Made by a program: the position numbers and the translations under genes
In this document: positions 17,555 through 28,208 of the stretch, piece after piece
Layout of the letters: the number at the start of each line of letters is the position of its first letter
Numbering within the stretch: the stretch's first letter is position 1
The notes under the pieces: model-generated
The model's database searches: none
What the model saw: the letters and a program-made list of their open reading frames with translations, nothing else
What the model was told of the DNA's origin: nothing
NCBI RefSeq assembly: GCF_022049065.2
Contig: NZ_CP095743.1
Span: 3,301,001-3,365,000 of the forward strand
From: Niallia sp. Man26
Lineage (GTDB): Bacteria > Bacillota > Bacilli > Bacillales > Cytobacillaceae
Direction: 5' to 3'
DNA length: 64,000 bases

Positions 17555-18086
17555 CTATTATCACACCTGAATTTTATTTGTAAGAACATGAGAAAAGTGC
17601 AATGCGTCTAAGGCAAACATGGTAGACGAATCACATCTGCGAATTGCTATTTATATTTATGCTATACATCCAGAACTTTTCTGACTTCCGTTAACCACCA
17701 AAATTCGACATTTACAAACCGACGGAAAGAGACAGCTTTTTTAAAAATAAAAGCTTTCCTTCTAATTACTTACATTATTATAACATTATAGGACAGTAAT
17801 TTAACGGATAAAATTATTACATTTTCTTTTCAAACATCGCAAAAAGTACTATTATTATCTTGTCTTACCTTTATTTACTATTATAATAGTACTACAATTC
17901 GACCATATTCCCCTTTTTTTTTTATTTTTTTCATTAAATTAGGCTTATATACCTAAAAATAATTACGTTTTATGGAATTATTTTCATAATAATTTCCATT
18001 CATTACACTTCGACATTATTTATAAAACGGTTACATTTTTAGCTTCTGTTACAAATCTTACAGAAGCTCAACATAATTAATAAAAA
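17555..18086. other. Non-coding, AT-rich gap upstream of ftsE
   Basis: About 530 bp without a credible gene on either strand. It contains T- and A-runs and a palindromic CTATTATAATAG near 17880. The ftsE promoter must lie here, but no confident -35/-10 pair was chosen. Confidence 0.5.
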
Positions 18087-18114
18087 AACCGCCCTTTTCA
18101 AAAAATGGGCGGTT
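18087..18114 (-). terminator. Terminator of yvjA
   Basis: Stem AACCGCCC/GGGCGGTT followed on the minus strand by TTTTT, directly after the yvjA stop codon. Confidence 0.85.
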
Positions 18115-18119
18115 GCTTC

Positions 18120-18944
18120 TTATGCTTTTTTCGCGCTGAATCCTCTTCCATGCACCTCAGATGCATCCATGACAATAACGAATGCAGAAGGATCGATTGT
18201 TTGAACAAGAAGCTTCAACTTAGTGAATTGAGCTTGATCAACGACACACATTAATATAGGACGCTCAAAATCAGTGTATCCTCCGTGAGCAGTAAGCTTT
18301 GTGACGCCTCTGTCGATTTTTGTCAAAATTCCTTCTCTTACTTCCTCTTGCTTGTCTGTTATAATCAACGCCATTTTGCTGCTTCCGAATCCAACTTGAA
18401 CAATATCAATCGTTTTGCTTGTAACAAACAGAGCAAGCAATGCATATAAACCTTGTTCAATACTAAATACAGCCGCAGCTGTGATGACAATTACTCCATC
18501 GATTAAGGCAACACTTTTCCCTAATGACATACCGGTATATTTAGTGATAATTTGCGCAGCAAGGTCTGTCCCGCCTGTTGATGCTTTACCTTTAAAAACA
18601 ATTCCAATTCCAAGGCCGATTCCGATACCGCCATATAATGCAGCAAGCAGTGGCTGGGTTGTCCAAGGCTCCATGTCTTTTGACAAAAAAACGACAAATG
18701 GTAAAAACAAAGTGCCGACAAGTGTTTTTATCCCAAAGTTTTTTCCAAGCAAAATCACTCCTGCAATAAACAAAGGGATATTAAATGCCCATTGTACAAA
18801 AGCCGGCTCCCAATGAAACAAGCTGGCAGTGATGGTGCTTATGCCGCTGACACCGCCTGAAGCTATATTATTAGGCAATAAAAACAAGTTAAATGATAAT
18901 GCTACAATAGCAGACCCGATTAATACATAAATATATTCCCGCAA
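18120..18944 (-). CDS. yvjA: YitT/DUF2179-family membrane protein (YvjA)
   Basis: 274-residue protein with five or six N-terminal membrane helices and a C-terminal soluble DUF2179 domain (about 195-270; GVTKLTAHGGYTDFERPILM). YitT-family proteins are abundant in bacilli and lack an established biochemical role. The start is TTG at 18944 with GAGGTG 8 nt upstream. In B. subtilis yvjA also lies between prfB and ftsE, which supports the name. A strong terminator follows. Confidence 0.88.
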   Translation of the reverse strand: MREYIYVLIGSAIVALSFNLFLLPNNIASGGVSGISTITASLFHWEPAFVQWAFNIPLFIAGVILLGKNFGIKTLVGTLFLPFVVFLSKDMEPWTTQPLLAALYGGIGIGLGIGIVFKGKASTGGTDLAAQIITKYTGMSLGKSVALIDGVIVITAAAVFSIEQGLYALLALFVTSKTIDIVQVGFGSSKMALIITDKQEEVREGILTKIDRGVTKLTAHGGYTDFERPILMCVVDQAQFTKLKLLVQTIDPSAFVIVMDASEVHGRGFSAKKA

Positions 18945-19142
18945 AATGCGACACCTCTTCGAATGATAAATTCTTTTTTATGGTAAATTTCAGCGAGCAT
19001 TAGCAGTATGTAAATTCTATGAAAAATGCTCTCTATAGGTTTTCCCAAGCAGAGAGTATATCATTCAAACACAGGGGTGTAAATGGTGACTAATTAGCGT
19101 GGTAAAGGGATAAAAAGGTTGCTTGTAAAGGCTGCGAGAAGT

Positions 19143-19180
19143 AAAAAAAGCTATCCTTGTTTTGCTAGGATAGCTTTTTA
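19143..19180 (-). terminator. Terminator of uppP
   Basis: Stem AAAAAAGCTATCCT / AGGATAGCTTTTTA with a short loop after the uppP stop codon. Confidence 0.85.
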
Positions 19181-19192
19181 AAACTAGTAACC

Positions 19193-19990
19193 TTATAAAA
19201 TAAAAATCCAAAATACAATGGCCAGTCCAAAACGATAAAAAGCAAAAGGCACCAATCTAATTTTATTAATTAAGCGCAGGAAGAATTTAATAGCAATCAG
19301 CGCGACCATAAATGCTGTCACAAAGCCTGCTGCAAATACGGGAATGTCCTGTACTCCTAAACTGTTCCAGCTTTCAAGCAAATCCTTTGCTGATGCGGCA
19401 AACATAATAGGAACTGCCATAATAAATGTAAATTCTGAGGCTGTTTTATGATTCATTCCAGCAAGCAATCCGCCTGAAAGGGTTGCTCCAGAACGGGAAA
19501 AACCCGGCACTAATGCAAAGCATTGAAAAAAACCAACAGTCAATGCTTGTCTGTATGTAACTTGATCGAGTGTTTTCGCCGTTGCAGTTGGTTTGAACTT
19601 TTCAGCTGCCAGCATCAGCAACCCTCCAATAATTAAGGTAATAACCACTGTCGCTGGACGAAAAAGTACATCTTTAATGAAATCATAAAGCAGCACACCA
19701 CCAACACCGAAGGGAATAATGCCGACTGCTATGTGAAAAAAGCTGAGCGTTCCTATACTTTCAGAGTCCTGAAACCTCTCCAATCCTAATATGCTTAAAA
19801 TCCTTTTCCAAAATACAAAAATCACGGCAAGAATGCTGCCAAGCTGAATAATAATTTCAAAGGTTTTAGCACTGCTGCCTGTAAAGTCCAACAGATGACC
19901 TGCTAAAATTAAATGACCTGTTGACGATACAGGAGCGAACTCCGTCAATCCTTCTACTATACCCATGATAATAGCCGTTAATATCTCCAT
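19193..19990 (-). CDS. uppP: Undecaprenyl-diphosphatase (UppP/BacA)
   Basis: Integral membrane phosphatase of 265 residues that recycles undecaprenyl pyrophosphate, the lipid carrier for peptidoglycan and teichoic acids. Signatures are GIVEGLTEFAPVSSTGHLIL near the N terminus (catalytic Glu and Ser) and the GFFQCFALVPGFSRSGATLSGG block. About eight membrane helices are present. The start at 19990 has TGGAGGT in front; the 12 extra residues of the longer frame are not family-like. It lies beside a lipid-linked glycosylation module, but terminators separate them. Confidence 0.95.
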   Translation of the reverse strand: MEILTAIIMGIVEGLTEFAPVSSTGHLILAGHLLDFTGSSAKTFEIIIQLGSILAVIFVFWKRILSILGLERFQDSESIGTLSFFHIAVGIIPFGVGGVLLYDFIKDVLFRPATVVITLIIGGLLMLAAEKFKPTATAKTLDQVTYRQALTVGFFQCFALVPGFSRSGATLSGGLLAGMNHKTASEFTFIMAVPIMFAASAKDLLESWNSLGVQDIPVFAAGFVTAFMVALIAIKFFLRLINKIRLVPFAFYRFGLAIVFWIFIL

Positions 19991-20041
19991 AAACACCTCC
20001 AGATATATATATATTTTTGCGATCAACTATTTATACTAAAA

Positions 20042-20069
20042 AAGTGAATGGATGCTTATCCATTCACTT
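20042..20069 (-). terminator. Terminator overlapping the end of the DUF6044 gene
   Basis: Perfect 12-bp stem AAGTGAATGGAT/ATCCATTCACTT with the stop codon in its loop. Seven Ts follow on the minus strand. Confidence 0.85.
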
Positions 20070-21750
20070 CATAAAGATATATCTTCCAATAGCCTGTTTT
20101 TGTTTCAAATGATTTCTCAAACGTTAAATTATTATCTTTTGCATTTTCAATTGGCAGTGCTGATAAGATATATTGACCGCCCATTTTTTGCAGCTGATTT
20201 GTATTTAAGCTTAAATTCTTAATACTTTTTTTAGAATGCTTAGAAAACTGATATTTTTTACCGAGCTCGTCAACAAATATGTAACAGCGTCCGCCCCAGT
20301 AATCATAATATTCCCTTAGCGCCTTATTCTTGTTAAGCTCAGGCTCAATGATTTTCCTGAATTCTTCTTTATAGCTTAATGGATAAATATTGCTATATGA
20401 ATCAAGGGTATAAAAGCCATTGTACTGGGCAACATTAGGGTGCATCCCTATACTTACAACTCTGAAAGAGTCCAATGGCTTGTTTATGTATTCCTTTATT
20501 TCTTTAAACTCATCTTCCGCAAAATATTGCGCATAGCTTGGCTGATTTTTATATTTGATTTCTTCATTGTTAGGTATTAATACAAACAGCTGTGCAGCAA
20601 TTAATGCATACACTACATATTTTAAGCGCCCACCTTTGTCCCAAATCATTTTCAGTGACAAAGCAAAAAGCACATAAATAATCATTGGCCGCAAGTAATG
20701 GAATCGCCCGAAGTTAAAGCTTGTCAAAAGGCTGACACGCTCCTTCAGCGGCTGCCATCCTTCAAAAAACCAAAATGCATACCAAGTAGATAGGACGAGG
20801 TTTAGTATATGCAAGAAAAGGAATAACCGGTTGTCTTTCGCCTGCTTTTTCATAAGCACCCATATTAAACAAAGAATAGTGAGCGGCATAATAATGAATT
20901 GGGAGATGGTCCTGTCTTGATTATGGCTAATCACATAGTTCTTTACAAGAAGACGCAATGTCTGGAATATATCAAGCTTGGACTGATAAAAGACATCTCT
21001 GTTTGTTAACTCACTAGAAGCAGGTGCTATCATAGAGATAACTAATCGATAATCAATAACTAAATAGATTGCTAGCATATATACGATGGATAATAAGAAA
21101 ACGAAATTCCATTTCTTCGTTTTAAAGAGATCGTACAACCATAGTAAACCGACAAATGTTAGAAAGTAAAAAAAGCCGATTACAAAGGTGGAGAAAACCG
21201 GCAGAAGTGTCAGCACTAAATAGTTCTTCCAATTGCGCTCTCCCTTCCTAATATTAAGGAAGCTCCATAATGCTAACGGCATTCCGAGTATGCTCAGCAT
21301 ACCTGATGGCCAGTAAGGCGTTAGTGCGAAAGTCAACGCTGCACCGATTGTAATTAAGTATGGATTTGAATTTTTAAATACATGTTTTTTCAGGAGAAGA
21401 TACATTCCTAAAAAGGCAAAAAAACGGGTAATCGCCTGACTCAATCCATATGCGACTACAGGCGGCAATATGTTGAAAAGAAATACCATCCCATAGTATT
21501 CGGAATAGTACGTATCCCGAGAAAACTCACCGTTCATTATCTGCTCCATTGGTGTATTGACAGGAGCAAACATATTGCCACTGTTTTTCAGGACTTCATA
21601 CCAGCCGAGATTAGAATCAAGATTATCATGCATACGCATATGCGCCTGTCCGTTCAGGATAAAATAGGGTAATACCCATAAAAAAACAATTAATAATGCC
21701 ACTGCTAGGAAGAATTTTTCCTGCTTACTTTTTTCTGTTACGTTAATCAT
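20056..21750 (-). CDS. DUF6044 (YkoS-like) multispanning GT-C-type protein
   Basis: 564-residue membrane protein with about ten to twelve helices in residues 15-400 and an extracytoplasmic C-terminal domain. An early luminal loop carries MRMHDNLDSNLGWY, which resembles the acidic motif region of GT-C glycosyltransferases. B. subtilis YkoS and the YfhO family are relatives by layout. Its start overlaps the gtrA stop by 4 bp (ATGA), so the three genes are coupled. In such modules a GtrB enzyme charges undecaprenyl phosphate with a sugar, GtrA flips it and the GT-C protein transfers it outside the cell. The acceptor (lipoteichoic or wall teichoic acid, or a protein) is not shown by the sequence. 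Confidence 0.72.
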   Translation of the reverse strand: MINVTEKSKQEKFFLAVALLIVFLWVLPYFILNGQAHMRMHDNLDSNLGWYEVLKNSGNMFAPVNTPMEQIMNGEFSRDTYYSEYYGMVFLFNILPPVVAYGLSQAITRFFAFLGMYLLLKKHVFKNSNPYLITIGAALTFALTPYWPSGMLSILGMPLALWSFLNIRKGERNWKNYLVLTLLPVFSTFVIGFFYFLTFVGLLWLYDLFKTKKWNFVFLLSIVYMLAIYLVIDYRLVISMIAPASSELTNRDVFYQSKLDIFQTLRLLVKNYVISHNQDRTISQFIIMPLTILCLIWVLMKKQAKDNRLFLFLHILNLVLSTWYAFWFFEGWQPLKERVSLLTSFNFGRFHYLRPMIIYVLFALSLKMIWDKGGRLKYVVYALIAAQLFVLIPNNEEIKYKNQPSYAQYFAEDEFKEIKEYINKPLDSFRVVSIGMHPNVAQYNGFYTLDSYSNIYPLSYKEEFRKIIEPELNKNKALREYYDYWGGRCYIFVDELGKKYQFSKHSKKSIKNLSLNTNQLQKMGGQYILSALPIENAKDNNLTFEKSFETKTGYWKIYLYEVNG

Positions 21751-22175
21751 TTAACACTCCCAGGAACTTGTTGATATTTAGGTGAAAACACAAGATACTT
21801 CTGCCCAAAATAATTTAAAATCGTGTACATTCCGCTTCCAAAAAGGACCGCTATCACTTCTACATATTCCACAAGCAGCGGTGATTTACCAACGGTTTCC
21901 TCCACTAGCACCAATCCTAGCTTATAGGAAATGAAATAGGATGCCAGTATAACAATAGCAAACCGAATACTGCTTCCTACGAATCTAGCATTACTTTGAA
22001 AGGTAAGATTTTTATTAAGCATATAGCTTACAGCTGCACCTACTAAGTTGCCGATAAAGGTTGAGCTCCAATAGCTGAAATGGAACAGCAGCAGACAGGC
22101 ATACATAATCGATAGCCCAACTGCTGTGTTAATCAGCCCAACGAGCAAAAACCGTATGAAAGAAGAGCGCAGCAT
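21747..22175 (-). CDS. GtrA-family lipid-linked sugar flippase
   Basis: 142-residue protein with four membrane helices, GtrA-like (SFIRFLLVGLINTAVGLSIMY at the N terminus, then FQSNARFVGSS and VLFGSGMYTILNYFGQKY). GtrA proteins are thought to move undecaprenyl-phosphate sugars across the membrane. Its start overlaps the stop of the upstream glycosyltransferase (TAATG) and its end overlaps the next gene, so translation is coupled throughout the module. Confidence 0.88.
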   Translation of the reverse strand: MLRSSFIRFLLVGLINTAVGLSIMYACLLLFHFSYWSSTFIGNLVGAAVSYMLNKNLTFQSNARFVGSSIRFAIVILASYFISYKLGLVLVEETVGKSPLLVEYVEVIAVLFGSGMYTILNYFGQKYLVFSPKYQQVPGSVK

Positions 22176-23164
22176 TACACATGCACCTTCGATTTAACAG
22201 CATTAGCTTGTTTGTTTCTGCACAAATTATCCTCGATGATATAACGTGGACGCTGTTTAACTTCCTCGTAAATTTTTCCGATATACTCCCCTATGAGACC
22301 AATGCTCATCAATAAAAGGCCACCAATCAGCCATAGAGAAATCATTAAGGACGCCCATCCAGATTCTGTTTCACCGATGATTTTTTGCACAAGCACATAG
22401 CCTCCTGCCATTATGCTGATAATAGACGATAAAAAACCTATTAAAGTGATAAAGCGAATCGGTTTAACACTGAAGGATGTGATACCGTCTAAAGCAAATG
22501 CAAGCATTTTTGCAATTGGGTATTTTGATTCTCCAGCCTCTCGGGCTTTGCGCTCATAGTATACCTTCGCCGTCTTAAAACCAAGCAAGGGAACTACCCC
22601 TCTTAAAAACAGATTAGATTCCTTGAACTTAAGCATCTCTATCAGCGCCCTTTTGCTTAACAGACGATAATCGGCATGGTTATATACTAGCGATAATCCC
22701 ATTTTCTCCATCAGGCGGTAAAAGCCTTGTGCTGTACTTCGTTTGAAAAAGGTATCTGTTTCCCTTTTGCTTCTCACACCATACACAATTTCACAGCCGC
22801 TCAAGTACTTCAGCACAAATTCTCTAATCACACTAGTATCATCCTGCAAATCTGCGTCAATGCTAATAACGCAATCAGAAAATTGAACAGCTTCCTCAAG
22901 CCCTGCAAGCAATGCCCGCTGGTGACCGAAGTTTCGCGACAGTTTTAACCCGCTTACAAGCTTATCAAAATGTGTCGCACTCTCGATTTTTTCCCATGTG
23001 GAATCCTTGCTCCCATCATCGATGAAGAGCAATTGGCTCTTGGAACTTACAAGACCTTCGGAAATTAGGGAAGTAAGTACCTTTTTTAGTTGAAAATATG
23101 TATGCTCGAATACTTCCTCTTCGTTATAACAAGGAACAGCAATCGTTAATACAGCCTCTTTCAT
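22175..23164 (-). CDS. GtrB-type polyprenyl-phosphate glycosyltransferase (GT2)
   Basis: 329-residue GT2 enzyme of the GtrB/CsbB/YkoT type. The N-terminal catalytic domain (about 1-230) has TIAVPCYNEEEV, the DxD-like ISIDADLQDD and the later HADYRLLSKRAL. Two C-terminal membrane helices (about 235-300) and the short SIGLIGEYIGKIYEEVKQRP tail are diagnostic. It should attach a sugar from a nucleotide donor to undecaprenyl phosphate. It is the first gene of the coupled operon with gtrA and the GT-C-like gene. Confidence 0.9.
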   Translation of the reverse strand: MKEAVLTIAVPCYNEEEVFEHTYFQLKKVLTSLISEGLVSSKSQLLFIDDGSKDSTWEKIESATHFDKLVSGLKLSRNFGHQRALLAGLEEAVQFSDCVISIDADLQDDTSVIREFVLKYLSGCEIVYGVRSKRETDTFFKRSTAQGFYRLMEKMGLSLVYNHADYRLLSKRALIEMLKFKESNLFLRGVVPLLGFKTAKVYYERKAREAGESKYPIAKMLAFALDGITSFSVKPIRFITLIGFLSSIISIMAGGYVLVQKIIGETESGWASLMISLWLIGGLLLMSIGLIGEYIGKIYEEVKQRPRYIIEDNLCRNKQANAVKSKVHV

Positions 23165-23458
23165 TTCATAACCTCTTTTCTTAAAATAACCAATTACTAT
23201 AAGAATCTCTAAATAATTCCATTAATATACCTATAAACGAAATTTACAGCAAAAAGTTTCATTTTTCCCTTAAAAAGTAAATTAATTAAGAATTTGGAAT
23301 ATTTTCACGGCAACTTCATGCCCTCCTTACCAACATAATGACTTAAAAAAATTATACGTTACAATTCCTTGCCCAAATGCATACTTGGCAAAACTTTACC
23401 AAAATTAAATAATCACTTCATAATTAATTACCTATTGCGAGTATTCTTAAACACAAAA
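23165..23458. other. Intergenic gap upstream of the glycosylation operon
   Basis: About 290 bp of AT-rich sequence with no credible coding frame. It should carry the operon promoter; no strong site was identified. Confidence 0.45.
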
Positions 23459-23460
23459 AA

Positions 23461-23483
23461 CGCCATCACTTGTTGTGATGGCG
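23461..23483 (-). terminator. Terminator of prfB
   Basis: Perfect 9-bp stem CGCCATCAC/GTGATGGCG followed on the minus strand by TTTTTTG. Confidence 0.85.
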
Positions 23484-23489
23484 TAAATG

Positions 23490-24600
23490 TTATTCTGCAA
23501 TGCTTAGCTTTGAACGCAAGTATGCATTTATGAAGAGGTCGATGTCTCCGTCCATAACGGATTGTGTGTTACCTACTTCTGTGTTTGTACGGTGATCTTT
23601 GACAAGAGAGTATGGATGGAATACGTAGGAACGAATTTGGCTGCCCCAACCGATATCCTTTTGCTCGCCGCGAATTTCTGCAAGCTTCTCTTCCTGTTCT
23701 TCGATCTTTTTCTGGTATAGCTTTGCTTTTAGCATTTTCATAGCAGTCTCCCTGTTTTTAATCTGAGAGCGCTCTGTTTGACAAGACACGACTACTCCTG
23801 TCGGGATATGTGTAATACGAACAGCGGAGTCTGTTGTATTAATATGCTGTCCACCAGCACCGCTTGCTCGGTACGTATCAACCTTCAAATCCTCTGTACG
23901 GATTTCAATTTCAATCTCATCATTGAATTCTGGCATAACTTCACAAGATACGAAGCTCGTATGGCGGCGTCCAGATGAGTCAAATGGCGAGATGCGGACA
24001 AGTCTGTGTACACCTTTTTCTGCTTTTAAATAACCGAAAGCATTATGACCTTTAATCGCTAACGTTACACTTTTAATCCCAGCTTCATCACCTGGCAGAT
24101 AATCCAAAGTTTCCACTTTGAAGCCTCTTTTCTCTGCCCAGCGTGTGTACATGCGCAAAAGCATACTGCCCCAGTCTTGTGATTCTGTTCCGCCTGCACC
24201 TGGGTGCAGCTCTAAAATAGCATTGTTTTTATCATAAGGCTCACTTAACAGCAAATTCAGCTCAAACTGGCTTAAGCTACTCACTAAATCAACCAGTTCT
24301 TCTTCCAATTCACTGCGCAATTCAGCGTCATCTTCTTCTTTAACCAATTCATAAGTAAGTTCCAGGTTTTCAAATGTTTCTGTCAGCTTATAAAATTCAT
24401 TAACCTGGTCTTTTAAACCATTGCTTTCAGAGATAACTGTCTGTGCCGCCTGCTGGTCATTCCAGAAGTCAGGATGCAGCATTTCATCTTCCAAATGAGC
24501 AATTCGTGCCTCTTTGTTATCTAAGTCAAAGAGACCCCCTAAAGTTTTCTAGTGTTACATTTATCTTCTCTAATTCGTTGCGAATATCTGCTAATTCCAT
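23490..24600 (-). CDS. prfB: Peptide chain release factor 2, programmed +1 frameshift
   Basis: RF2 decodes UGA and UAA stop codons. The full protein is 369 residues when the frameshift is included. The 24-codon first part starts at ATG 24600 and ends with an in-frame TGA at 24528-24526. Reading continues in the +1 frame through the rest of the gene to 23490. The second frame contains the RF2 tripeptide region [15 protein letters not shown] and the catalytic GGQ in [13 protein letters not shown]. It follows secA on the same strand, as in B. subtilis. The annotated length should join 24600..24529 with 24527..23490. This is autoregulation by RF2 level, known for most bacteria. Confidence 0.97.
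24526..24540 (-). promoter_or_regulatory. prfB: prfB programmed frameshift site
   Basis: Minus-strand sequence AGGGGG-TCT-CTT-TGA-C: internal Shine-Dalgarno (24540-24535), slippery CTT and in-frame UGA followed by C. This matches the canonical RF2 site, where the ribosome slips +1 on CUU-U when RF2 is scarce. Confidence 0.95.
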
Positions 24601-24787
24601 TTATCTGTCACCCTTTTTAAAAATTATAGTTCAAAACAGCATACACTTGCTGCTTCCTTCTAGTATTATATGGCTTTTCAAGAAAAATTGCATGCTTTCC
24701 TTTCCGAAAGGTGTTTTGCTTAAACTTGACTCTGTATTCAAGCATTTCCAATCTTCATGAAGATATACAATTCCTTTGACTAAGAAA

Positions 24788-24819
24788 GACCTGCCTCAAA
24801 GCAACAGGAGAGGCAGGTC
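24788..24819 (-). terminator. Terminator of secA
   Basis: Stem GACCTGCCTC / GAGGCAGGTC with a 12-nt loop after the secA stop codon. It lies between secA and prfB, so prfB may have its own promoter or depend on read-through. Confidence 0.75.
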
Positions 24820-24829
24820 CTTTCATTTA

Positions 24830-27346
24830 TTATAAATTAGCTCCGTGGCAATTTTTATACTTTTTGCCGCTGCCGCAGAAACAAGGAGCGTTTCGGCCAA
24901 CATCAAGCTTTTTCATAACCGGCTTTTTCTTTGGCTTCTTTTCGCCCTCTTCTTTCGGATTAACTGCTTGTCCCTTCATTACTTCTTCCCTTTGAAGGTT
25001 TTCACGGATTTCCGCTTTCATGATGTACTTAGCAACATCCTCTTCAATGGATAAGACCATTTGTTCAAACATCGCAAATCCTTCTGATTGGTACTCGCGA
25101 AGCGGATCGATTTGTCCATATGCACGAAGATGGATACCTTGACGCAGCTGATCCATTTGGTCGATATGGTCAATCCATTTGCTGTCAACAGCACGGAGCA
25201 CGATAACTTTTTCGAATTCTCGCATTTGTTCTGTTGTAAGCTTCTCTTCTTTCTCATCATAGTGGCGCAATACCTTTTCCATGATTGTTTCAACGATTTC
25301 ATCGCCATCTTTGCCGCGAATATCATTTAGCTCCAATTCACCTTCTTGAAGCAGATTTCCGTTGGCATAATCAAGGACTGCCTGCAGATCCCAGTTTTCC
25401 TGATCTTCACTGTCCGGTGTATGTGCCGCCACATGGCGTTCTAAGGATGATTTAATCATCGCTTCTACAATGGTACGAAGATTTTCACTTGTCAGCACTT
25501 CATTACGCTGTGCATAGATAATTTCCCTTTGCTGGCGTAGTACATCATCATATTGAAGAAGCTGTTTCCGTGAGTCGAAGTTGTTTCCTTCCACTCGTTT
25601 TTGAGCTGATTCAACAGCCCTTGAAACCATTTTACTTTGGATAGGCTGGGAATCATCCATGCCTAGTTTTGACATCATTGCCTTCATTCCGTCAGATCCG
25701 AAACGTCGCATCAATTCATCTTCCATAGAAAGGTAGAATTGAGTAACACCAGGATCCCCTTGACGTCCGGAACGTCCACGCAGCTGGTTGTCAATCCGTC
25801 GGCTTTCATGGCGTTCTGTACCGATTACAGCCAAACCGCCGACATCCTTGATTCCTTCTCCTAATTTAATGTCCGTACCGCGTCCTGCCATGTTAGTTGC
25901 GATTGTAACAGCGCCCTTTTCACCGGCAGTGGCGATGATTTCCGCTTCTCTTTCATGGTTCTTCGCATTCAAGACGTTATGAGGAATGCCTTTTTTAGAA
26001 AGATACTTCGAGATGATTTCAGATGTCTCAATCGCAACTGTACCGACTAGAACAGGCTGTCCATTTTTATGTCTTTCTGCAATATCCTCCACAACAGCTC
26101 TGAACTTGCCGTCCATTGTTGCATATATCAAATCAGCGCGGTCATCACGGATGATATCTCTGTTTGTAGGGATGACAACAACACTCATATTATAAATATT
26201 GCGGAATTCCTCTTCCTCAGTTTTTGCAGTACCAGTCATCCCGGCAAGCTTTTCATACATGCGGAAGTAGTTTTGGAATGTGATTGTCGCAAGTGTCATG
26301 CTTTCATTCTGGATTTCAAGATTTTCCTTAGCTTCAATCGCCTGGTGAAGTCCGTCACTGTATCGGCGGCCCTTCATAAGACGGCCTGTGAATTGGTCAA
26401 CGATGACAATTTCGCCGTCCTGCACAACATAATCAACATCCTTATGCATGCTCGCATGTGCTTTAAGGGCTTGTGTGATATGGTGGTTAATTGCTACATT
26501 GCTGACATCAAACAGGTTTTCAATTTGGAAAACTCGCTCTGCCTTGCTCATCCCTTCTTCTGTAAGCTGAACACCCTTCGTTTTTTCATCGTAAGTATAG
26601 TCTTTCTCTACCTTTAGACTGCTCACAAAAACATTTGCCCGCACATACAGCTGTGTCGACTTCTGAGCAGATCCGGAGATAATCAACGGTGTTCTCGCTT
26701 CATCTATCAGAATGGAGTCAACTTCATCGATAACAGCATAGTATAAAGGTTTTTGAACCTTTTGCTCATTGTAAAGGACCATGTTATCGCGAAGATAATC
26801 AAAGCCGAATTCATTATTTGTTCCATACGTAATATCAGCATTATATGCTGCCTGCTTTTCATCTCTTGATAAACCGTTTAAGTTCAAGCCGACAGTTAAG
26901 CCAAGAAACTCATACAGCTGTCCCATCTCAGCAGCATCACGTGACGCCAAGTATTCATTGACTGTTACAACATGAACGCCTTTGCCGGAAAGTGCATTCA
27001 AGTAAACAGGCATTGTCGCAGTTAAAGTTTTACCTTCCCCTGTCTTCATCTCAGAGATGTTTCCGTCATGAAGGGAAGCTCCCCCCATTAACTGTACAGG
27101 ATACGGGTATAATCCAAGCACACGTTTTGCAGCTTCCCTCACAACTGCAAAAGCCTCAACAAGCATATCATCGAGCGTTTCACCTTTTTGGTAGCGCGCT
27201 TTAAACTCTTCTGTTTTTGCTTTTAGCTGCTCATCGCTTAATGCTGCCGTTTCACTCGCCAAAAGCTCTACCTTTTCTGCAATCTTTGTAAGTTTCTTTA
27301 TATCGCGCTTATTCTGATCAAAAACCTTATTTAAAATACCAAGCAT
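24830..27346 (-). CDS. secA: SecA preprotein translocase ATPase
   Basis: 838-residue motor of the Sec pathway. Walker A is [13 protein letters not shown] and the DEAD-type box is [13 protein letters not shown]. The preprotein cross-linking and second nucleotide-binding domains include [12 protein letters not shown] and the arginine finger region [13 protein letters not shown]. The C-terminal SEC-C zinc motif is [13 protein letters not shown]. The length matches B. subtilis SecA (841). Confidence 0.98.
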   Translation of the reverse strand: MLGILNKVFDQNKRDIKKLTKIAEKVELLASETAALSDEQLKAKTEEFKARYQKGETLDDMLVEAFAVVREAAKRVLGLYPYPVQLMGGASLHDGNISEMKTGEGKTLTATMPVYLNALSGKGVHVVTVNEYLASRDAAEMGQLYEFLGLTVGLNLNGLSRDEKQAAYNADITYGTNNEFGFDYLRDNMVLYNEQKVQKPLYYAVIDEVDSILIDEARTPLIISGSAQKSTQLYVRANVFVSSLKVEKDYTYDEKTKGVQLTEEGMSKAERVFQIENLFDVSNVAINHHITQALKAHASMHKDVDYVVQDGEIVIVDQFTGRLMKGRRYSDGLHQAIEAKENLEIQNESMTLATITFQNYFRMYEKLAGMTGTAKTEEEEFRNIYNMSVVVIPTNRDIIRDDRADLIYATMDGKFRAVVEDIAERHKNGQPVLVGTVAIETSEIISKYLSKKGIPHNVLNAKNHEREAEIIATAGEKGAVTIATNMAGRGTDIKLGEGIKDVGGLAVIGTERHESRRIDNQLRGRSGRQGDPGVTQFYLSMEDELMRRFGSDGMKAMMSKLGMDDSQPIQSKMVSRAVESAQKRVEGNNFDSRKQLLQYDDVLRQQREIIYAQRNEVLTSENLRTIVEAMIKSSLERHVAAHTPDSEDQENWDLQAVLDYANGNLLQEGELELNDIRGKDGDEIVETIMEKVLRHYDEKEEKLTTEQMREFEKVIVLRAVDSKWIDHIDQMDQLRQGIHLRAYGQIDPLREYQSEGFAMFEQMVLSIEEDVAKYIMKAEIRENLQREEVMKGQAVNPKEEGEKKPKKKPVMKKLDVGRNAPCFCGSGKKYKNCHGANL

Positions 27347-27674
27347 TAAAAAACGCTCCTTTATTATTGTAATGAGAGATTCTATTTAAAAACTATCATT
27401 TGGTTATTATATCAATAGCATAAAAGCTAGTTTATTTAAGCAACTATAGCATATTCATTGTTCATTAAAATCTCATGAAAATGAAGTGACTGTTTTGTAA
27501 ACACCCTATAAAAAGGATACCATTAAATATATGTAGCTGCACTAGTATTTTCCTATATATATTACCATTTCCGCAATAGAGTGACAACTTTCGTCTGAAG
27601 GAAAGATGGAATAGACTAGAAGGGGTTATAAATATGACTTTGTCCTAAAAGCAAAATTCATTATATTAAGAAAA
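27347..27674. other. Intergenic region upstream of secA
   Basis: About 330 bp, AT-rich. No gene, hairpin of note or clear promoter was found. Confidence 0.4.
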
Positions 27675-28007
27675 TCAACATTTTTTATAGTACTTCATAA
27701 CCTTTCTCGATTCATTTAAGTAGCGCATGAACCGGTATGGCTTGCTGATCACCCTTATTGGGAGTCTAGCGATAAATCGGCTCAAATCCTGTTTATATTC
27801 TTCAGTAATTCTACTCGGCTTTGTTGCGATATGCTCAAACAGTTCCTTGTAGAATTCCCTCATGATATTAACCTTCATGCCTGCTTCATATAAACAGGAA
27901 TGACATTTGACGCTCGTTATTTCTTCATTTATATAAACAACATCATGAAGACTTTCATTATTGCAGTGTGTACAAAACAAGTTTGCTTCCATTACAGACC
28001 TTTTCAT
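27675..28007 (-). CDS. Small zinc-ribbon-like protein of unknown function
   Basis: A 105-110-residue conserved-looking protein. It carries an N-terminal pair FCTHCN ... VKCHSCLY, two CxxC motifs 23 residues apart that could bind one zinc ion. A basic, helical C-terminal half (IARLPIRVISKPYRFMRYL) follows. The ATG at 27992 (residue 6 of the longer frame) has AAAGG 7 nt upstream and may be the real start; the first ATG has AAGGGG further away. It lies alone between hpf and secA. No function can be given. Confidence 0.65.
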   Translation of the reverse strand: MKRSVMEANLFCTHCNNESLHDVVYINEEITSVKCHSCLYEAGMKVNIMREFYKELFEHIATKPSRITEEYKQDLSRFIARLPIRVISKPYRFMRYLNESRKVMKYYKKC

Positions 28008-28208
28008 TGCCGCTCACACCCCTTGAAAATGAAATTGACACCTAGTAAGAAGATATTCTGGACCCACACTTATTATCTAATATTTATCTATAATACTTTC
28101 GCTCATTATATCAAACACTCCTCTTGATTGCAGGAGTATTCAAGTAATTGCCATAATATTATCGCAAAATACTGCGATTTTAAAAAAAGCTTCGTATTTA
28201 AACAGAAA

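Noticed and set aside
19029..19066. CTCTCT...AGAGAG hairpin as a riboswitch or T-box
   Set aside because: Short stem, no conserved riboswitch elements, and no antiterminator pairing seen.
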